Assembly: GCF_032062135.1 (NCBI RefSeq)
Contig: NC_092859.1
Coordinates: 43,416,952 to 43,480,951 of the forward strand
Origin: Pyxicephalus adspersus
Lineage: Eukaryota > Chordata > Amphibia > Anura > Pyxicephalidae
Direction of reading: 5' to 3'
DNA length: 64,000 bases
In this document: positions 61,008-64,000 of the stretch, in pieces
How the letters are laid out: every line of letters starts with the position of its first letter
Position numbering within the stretch: position 1 is the stretch's first letter
Position numbers and translations under genes: made by a program
The notes under the pieces: generated by a model
The model's database searches: none
Seen by the model: only the letters and a program-made list of their open reading frames with translations
What the model was told of the DNA's origin: nothing

Positions 61008-61497
61008 AGGGTCCCTGCCAAGCTTGTTTTAATTTATTTTATTGAAAGAAGCATATTAAATACATGTATGATTCTAAACTAGGTTCTTTTTGCAAAAAGC
61101 TCCTGCCTATATCCTCTGCATTATCAATATGCAGCTTTGCAGGGACTTCATTTTTTTTCATACTTACAGCCCTGAAAACACTCCCTGCAAATCTGCACAC
61201 CAATAATTAGAGTGCAGAGGTTGAATGTGGAAGCTGTTTGCTAATAGTACAAATAGATTAACATTTTGGGTTTTAGGTTTTTTCAGTCCTGCACAGAGTT
61301 GCCCAATGCTTTGATAGCTGCAGGGGAAGCTGAAAGATGGTAGGCTCTGGTACTCTTGGAAGTCACAAATTACTATCAATTTAGTAGAATCTAAGTATAA
61401 TAATAATAATAATAATATTTAAAAAAATAGTAACCAAATTTAAAATAGAATTTATGTGTCTATTATGTTTCATAGCATGACACATGACAGGGTCTCT
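61008..61497. mobile_element. TTAA-flanked MITE (Kolobok/T2 or piggyBac-like)
   Basis: TTAA lies outside both ends (61004-61007 and 61498-61501). The left end is AGGGTCCCTGCCAAG and the reverse complement of the right end is AGAGACCCTGTCATG. The interior is AT-rich, with an (AAT)n tract at about 61399-61421. AG-starting ends with a TTAA duplication fit Kolobok/T2 better than piggyBac. There is no transposase in 490 bp. Confidence 0.6.
61399..61421. repeat. (AAT)n microsatellite
   Basis: About seven uninterrupted TAA/AAT units inside the TTAA-flanked MITE. Confidence 0.85.
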
Positions 61498-61501
61498 TTA
61501 A

Positions 61502-63550
61502 CTCTATTATGTGGGTACAAACACAAAAGTGCATTCTATATACAGTGAATAGGCTCAAGCTCTAATAATTCTACCCCTATTGGCCACCAATGCTATCATG
61601 ACCATCATGCTGCTTGCAGTGCCCAGGAGTGTCCAAAATATTTCACAATCATAGCAAAGTTCTTTTTATTTTTAATTGTATTTTGAATTTGATCTCAATT
61701 GGACCTAATTGATGGTTCCTATACTTTGTGCAGCCTTATTGGGTAAATCGGCATAGATCCTATATGTATGTAAATATCCAGAGAAACAACCACATGAACA
61801 ATTTCTGTTGCAAAATATTTTGGAGGCACTTTTAGAGGAAAGTGAATATAAAATTATATAGCTACTTGAATAAACAGGAACAGAGTGCTGTGAGTGGCAC
61901 TTTCATATAAAGCTGTTTTGTGTATTAGGCTTAATGTAATCACAATATTACATTAGGTGTTGGGCTTGCCTCAGAAAATTTTCATCAATGTGGTTCTAAT
62001 TGCCTGATGAGGGCTGTAGAAATCTTACCCCTACTATTAAAACGACAATTAGATTGGTTTGGTGGAATCATGCCAAACTGTGATTTCATTCATTCTGTGC
62101 AGTGGCCTACTATAGACAAGAAGTCAGATTTAGAGACTAGTGAAAATGTTTGGAAATGAATACAAAAAATCCAGCAGCAGTAAATACTACACCAGCAAAT
62201 CCTAAAGCTGAACTCCAGGCGCAAGCCTTCATGTGAATAAGTTCCTTATAACCCCAAAGTATATTACTACACTTTGGTTTATTCACAAGAATGTGTATAT
62301 GGACATATACAGCTAGAAAAAGATTGTGTTCCATACAAATTTTATTTTATGTAAAAGCTGTATCTGCTTTCACAATGTGTAAGCAGGGTTTAAGATTAGA
62401 TTTGAGGTGGTCTAGTCCTTGTGTCTCAATCTTCCCAGGCTTTTCATTTTAACCAAGTGCAGCTTGGAACCCATGTTAAACCACCTATTGGCAACAGGTT
62501 TTCTGCATCTTCAATGCCTCCAAATCAAGATAGTACTTAAGTGAAAGCTATATATCCAACATACCAGGGACATGTCCTATGAGGTGTGTTCTGGTGACCG
62601 AAGAGTGTTGCTTAACATGAATGTCTTGGTCAGCAGTTCAAGGAGGGCACATTGTAGTGGTGTCAAAGTGGTAGTATGGCACAGCCCACCACTGTCGTCT
62701 TTTGGTCTTAGGAAGATTAGCATATAGAGAAGTATAAATAGTGTGTTGGCGATGCACAAAATTTTATTTGTCCAATTTAAAAAATGTCCCATTAAAAATT
62801 TGCTACAGTACCTAATTGTAAGAGCATCTGTGCTTACATTTTGCTTGCCACTAAAGTCTTGCAAATACAGTTTGTGCTTTCCAGTGAAGTACACTTAATG
62901 CAATTTCTTGTGGCCGTGGGGAAATGGTGGTGAACTGCTCCTAAATTCAGCAGAGAGCAGAGTTGTCACTTGAATTGCAGAGGGCATCACTATCAGCATT
63001 GCCACTGCTATTTCACAAAACACTAACCTGTCAGTCAGCAGGTGGGTACACTTTCTCCTGCATACTGCCATTGTCTGTAAAACTCTACCATTGTGAGGTG
63101 CAGTGCCTAAGAAAAGGCTTGTTAGCCACAGAAGCCACGGATGAAGAAGGATCTGGCTCATTCAGAGAAAATAAAGTAAGTTTATAATTTACTTTTTGAG
63201 GCTTGCACACTTTTTGGCTCATTAACTGCACTTTAACAATTTGTTAGAGCACCTTGCCTGCCGCTTGACCACTCACAAAGTAGCACCGGAGCAAAAAGAA
63301 ACAACGTCTGTACAGGTGACAGCTGGTGGCAGTGAGCAGTACTAATATCACTCACTGCAGTCTCTTTTCATTACCTATGTGTGTACCCTACCCTACAAGT
63401 ACCATAGAATCCTGGCATGGAAGCAGTAAATGTACCGCAACCTCACTGCCAGTGTGAATTTAGCCTTAGAGGTCACAACATTACATTACATTCTTTTTCT
63501 TTGTATTCTGACATTTTATAAAGTCTTGCTGAAAGAAATCTATTGTGCCA
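61502..63550. other. AT-rich DNA, no gene established
   Basis: CCTAAAGCTGAACTCCAGGC near 62202 resembles a T2-type MITE end, without a visible partner. Frames of up to 105 codons (for example 62577-62894 minus) show no recognisable domain. Confidence 0.45.
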
Positions 63551-63555
63551 ATATA

Positions 63556-64000
63556 CAAGTTAGGTCCATAAATATTTGGACAGAGACAACTTTTTTTTCT
63601 AATTTTGGTTCTGTACATTACCACAATTAATTTTAAATGAAACAATTCAGATGCAGTTGAACTGCAGACTTTCAGCTTTAATAAAGTGGGTTGAACAAAA
63701 AGATTGCATGAAAATGTGTGGAACTAAAGCCTTTTTTTTACACAATCACTTTATTTTAGGGGCTCAAAAGTAATTGGACAAATTAAAAAGCTGAAAATAA
63801 AATGTTCATTTCTAATACTTGGTTGAAATCCCTTTGCTGACAATGACAGCCTGTAGTTTTGAACTCATGGACATCACCATATGCTGGGTTTCCTCCTTTT
63901 TAATGCTCTGCCAGGCCTTTACTGCAGCGGCTTTCAGTTGCTGTTTGTTTGTGGGCCTTTCTGTCCGAAGTTTAGTCTTCAACAAGTGAAATGCATGCTC
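63556..64000 (-). mobile_element. Tc1/mariner-type transposon, one end plus 3' part of gene
   Basis: The outer end reads CAAGTTAGGTCCATAAATAT just inside a TA. It is followed by TTTGGACAGAGACAAC and an AT-rich untranslated part that includes AAAAGTAATTGGACAAATTA. The transposase gene then begins on the minus strand and runs out of the window. The terminus and gene order match a well-known vertebrate Tc1/mariner family as I recall it. The other end lies beyond the window edge. Confidence 0.75.
63812..64000 (-). CDS. Tc1-like transposase, C-terminal 62 residues (partial at window edge)
   Basis: The minus-strand frame from base 64000 to the stop at 63812-63814 is open for 62 codons. It contains HLLKTKLRTERPTNKQQLK, AAAVKAWQSIKKEETQHMV and SSKLQAVIVSKGISTKY. 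The order LLK...RPTN...W..I..EE...L..SM..R/KLQAVI...G..T.Y is the C-terminal helix region of Tc1-type transposases, after the third catalytic acidic residue. No frameshift or stop is visible in this part, so this copy may be younger than the Tc1 at 58.6 kb. Whether the rest is intact cannot be seen. Confidence 0.75.
   Translation of the reverse strand, partial: EHAFHLLKTKLRTERPTNKQQLKAAAVKAWQSIKKEETQHMVMSMSSKLQAVIVSKGISTKY

Overview
The window looks like nuclear DNA from a vertebrate, most probably a frog. It is AT-rich, has no operons, and its open frames are short and scattered. It is packed with DNA transposons and MITEs of kinds common in anuran genomes: Tc1/mariner, pogo/Tigger-like, PIF/Harbinger-like, hAT, and TTAA-flanked piggyBac/Kolobok-like elements. 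It also holds L1/Tx1-like and CR1-like LINE fragments and a tRNA-headed SINE. I find no intact host protein gene, so the window reads as intergenic or intronic. Family assignments rest on visible termini, target-site duplications, protein motifs and remembered family features; no database search was run.

Layout. About 1-9.6 kb is mostly unique AT-rich DNA. A 3'-end LINE fragment (minus strand) lies at 9.65-10.64 kb, and a pogo-like MITE with a perfect 68-bp palindrome at its core at 11.17-11.43 kb. A hAT-like element (13.9 kb) and a Tigger-like element (16.2 kb) follow. Copies of a foldback MITE family lie at 18.05, 19.06, 38.2, 43.08 and 57.8 kb. A TTAA-flanked MITE is at 20.55 kb. Degenerate minisatellites fill 21.3-23.0 kb, with a second hAT element inserted in them at 21.5 kb. 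A CpG-dense Harbinger-like MITE lies at 25.2 kb, its near twin in opposite orientation at 59.67 kb, and an older relative at 39.8 kb. A CR1-like fragment lies at 31 kb, and a cluster of TGACAG motifs in unique DNA at 34.3-34.6 kb. A 41-bp minisatellite is at 44 kb. A 765-bp TA-flanked element whose interior is a huge imperfect palindrome spans 45.4-46.1 kb, followed by a Tc1 remnant and a V-SINE-like element.

The most informative locus is 49.76-52.57 kb. An interspersed repeat with several tandem sub-repeats has been split by a roughly 1.54-kb intronless, frameshifted copy that I recognise as EXD1-like (a piRNA-pathway exonuclease-domain protein). It is flanked by the 8-bp direct repeat ACAGATAT, which marks it as a probable processed retropseudogene. 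A decayed Tc1 transposon at 58.6-60.25 kb carries the second Harbinger-like MITE in its transposase region. The right edge holds the terminal part of a better-preserved Tc1/mariner element whose transposase frame runs out of the window.

The sequences do not form a pathway. They record successive insertions with readable order: Tc1 before the Harbinger-like MITE, tandem repeat before the EXD1-like copy, and minisatellite before the hAT element.
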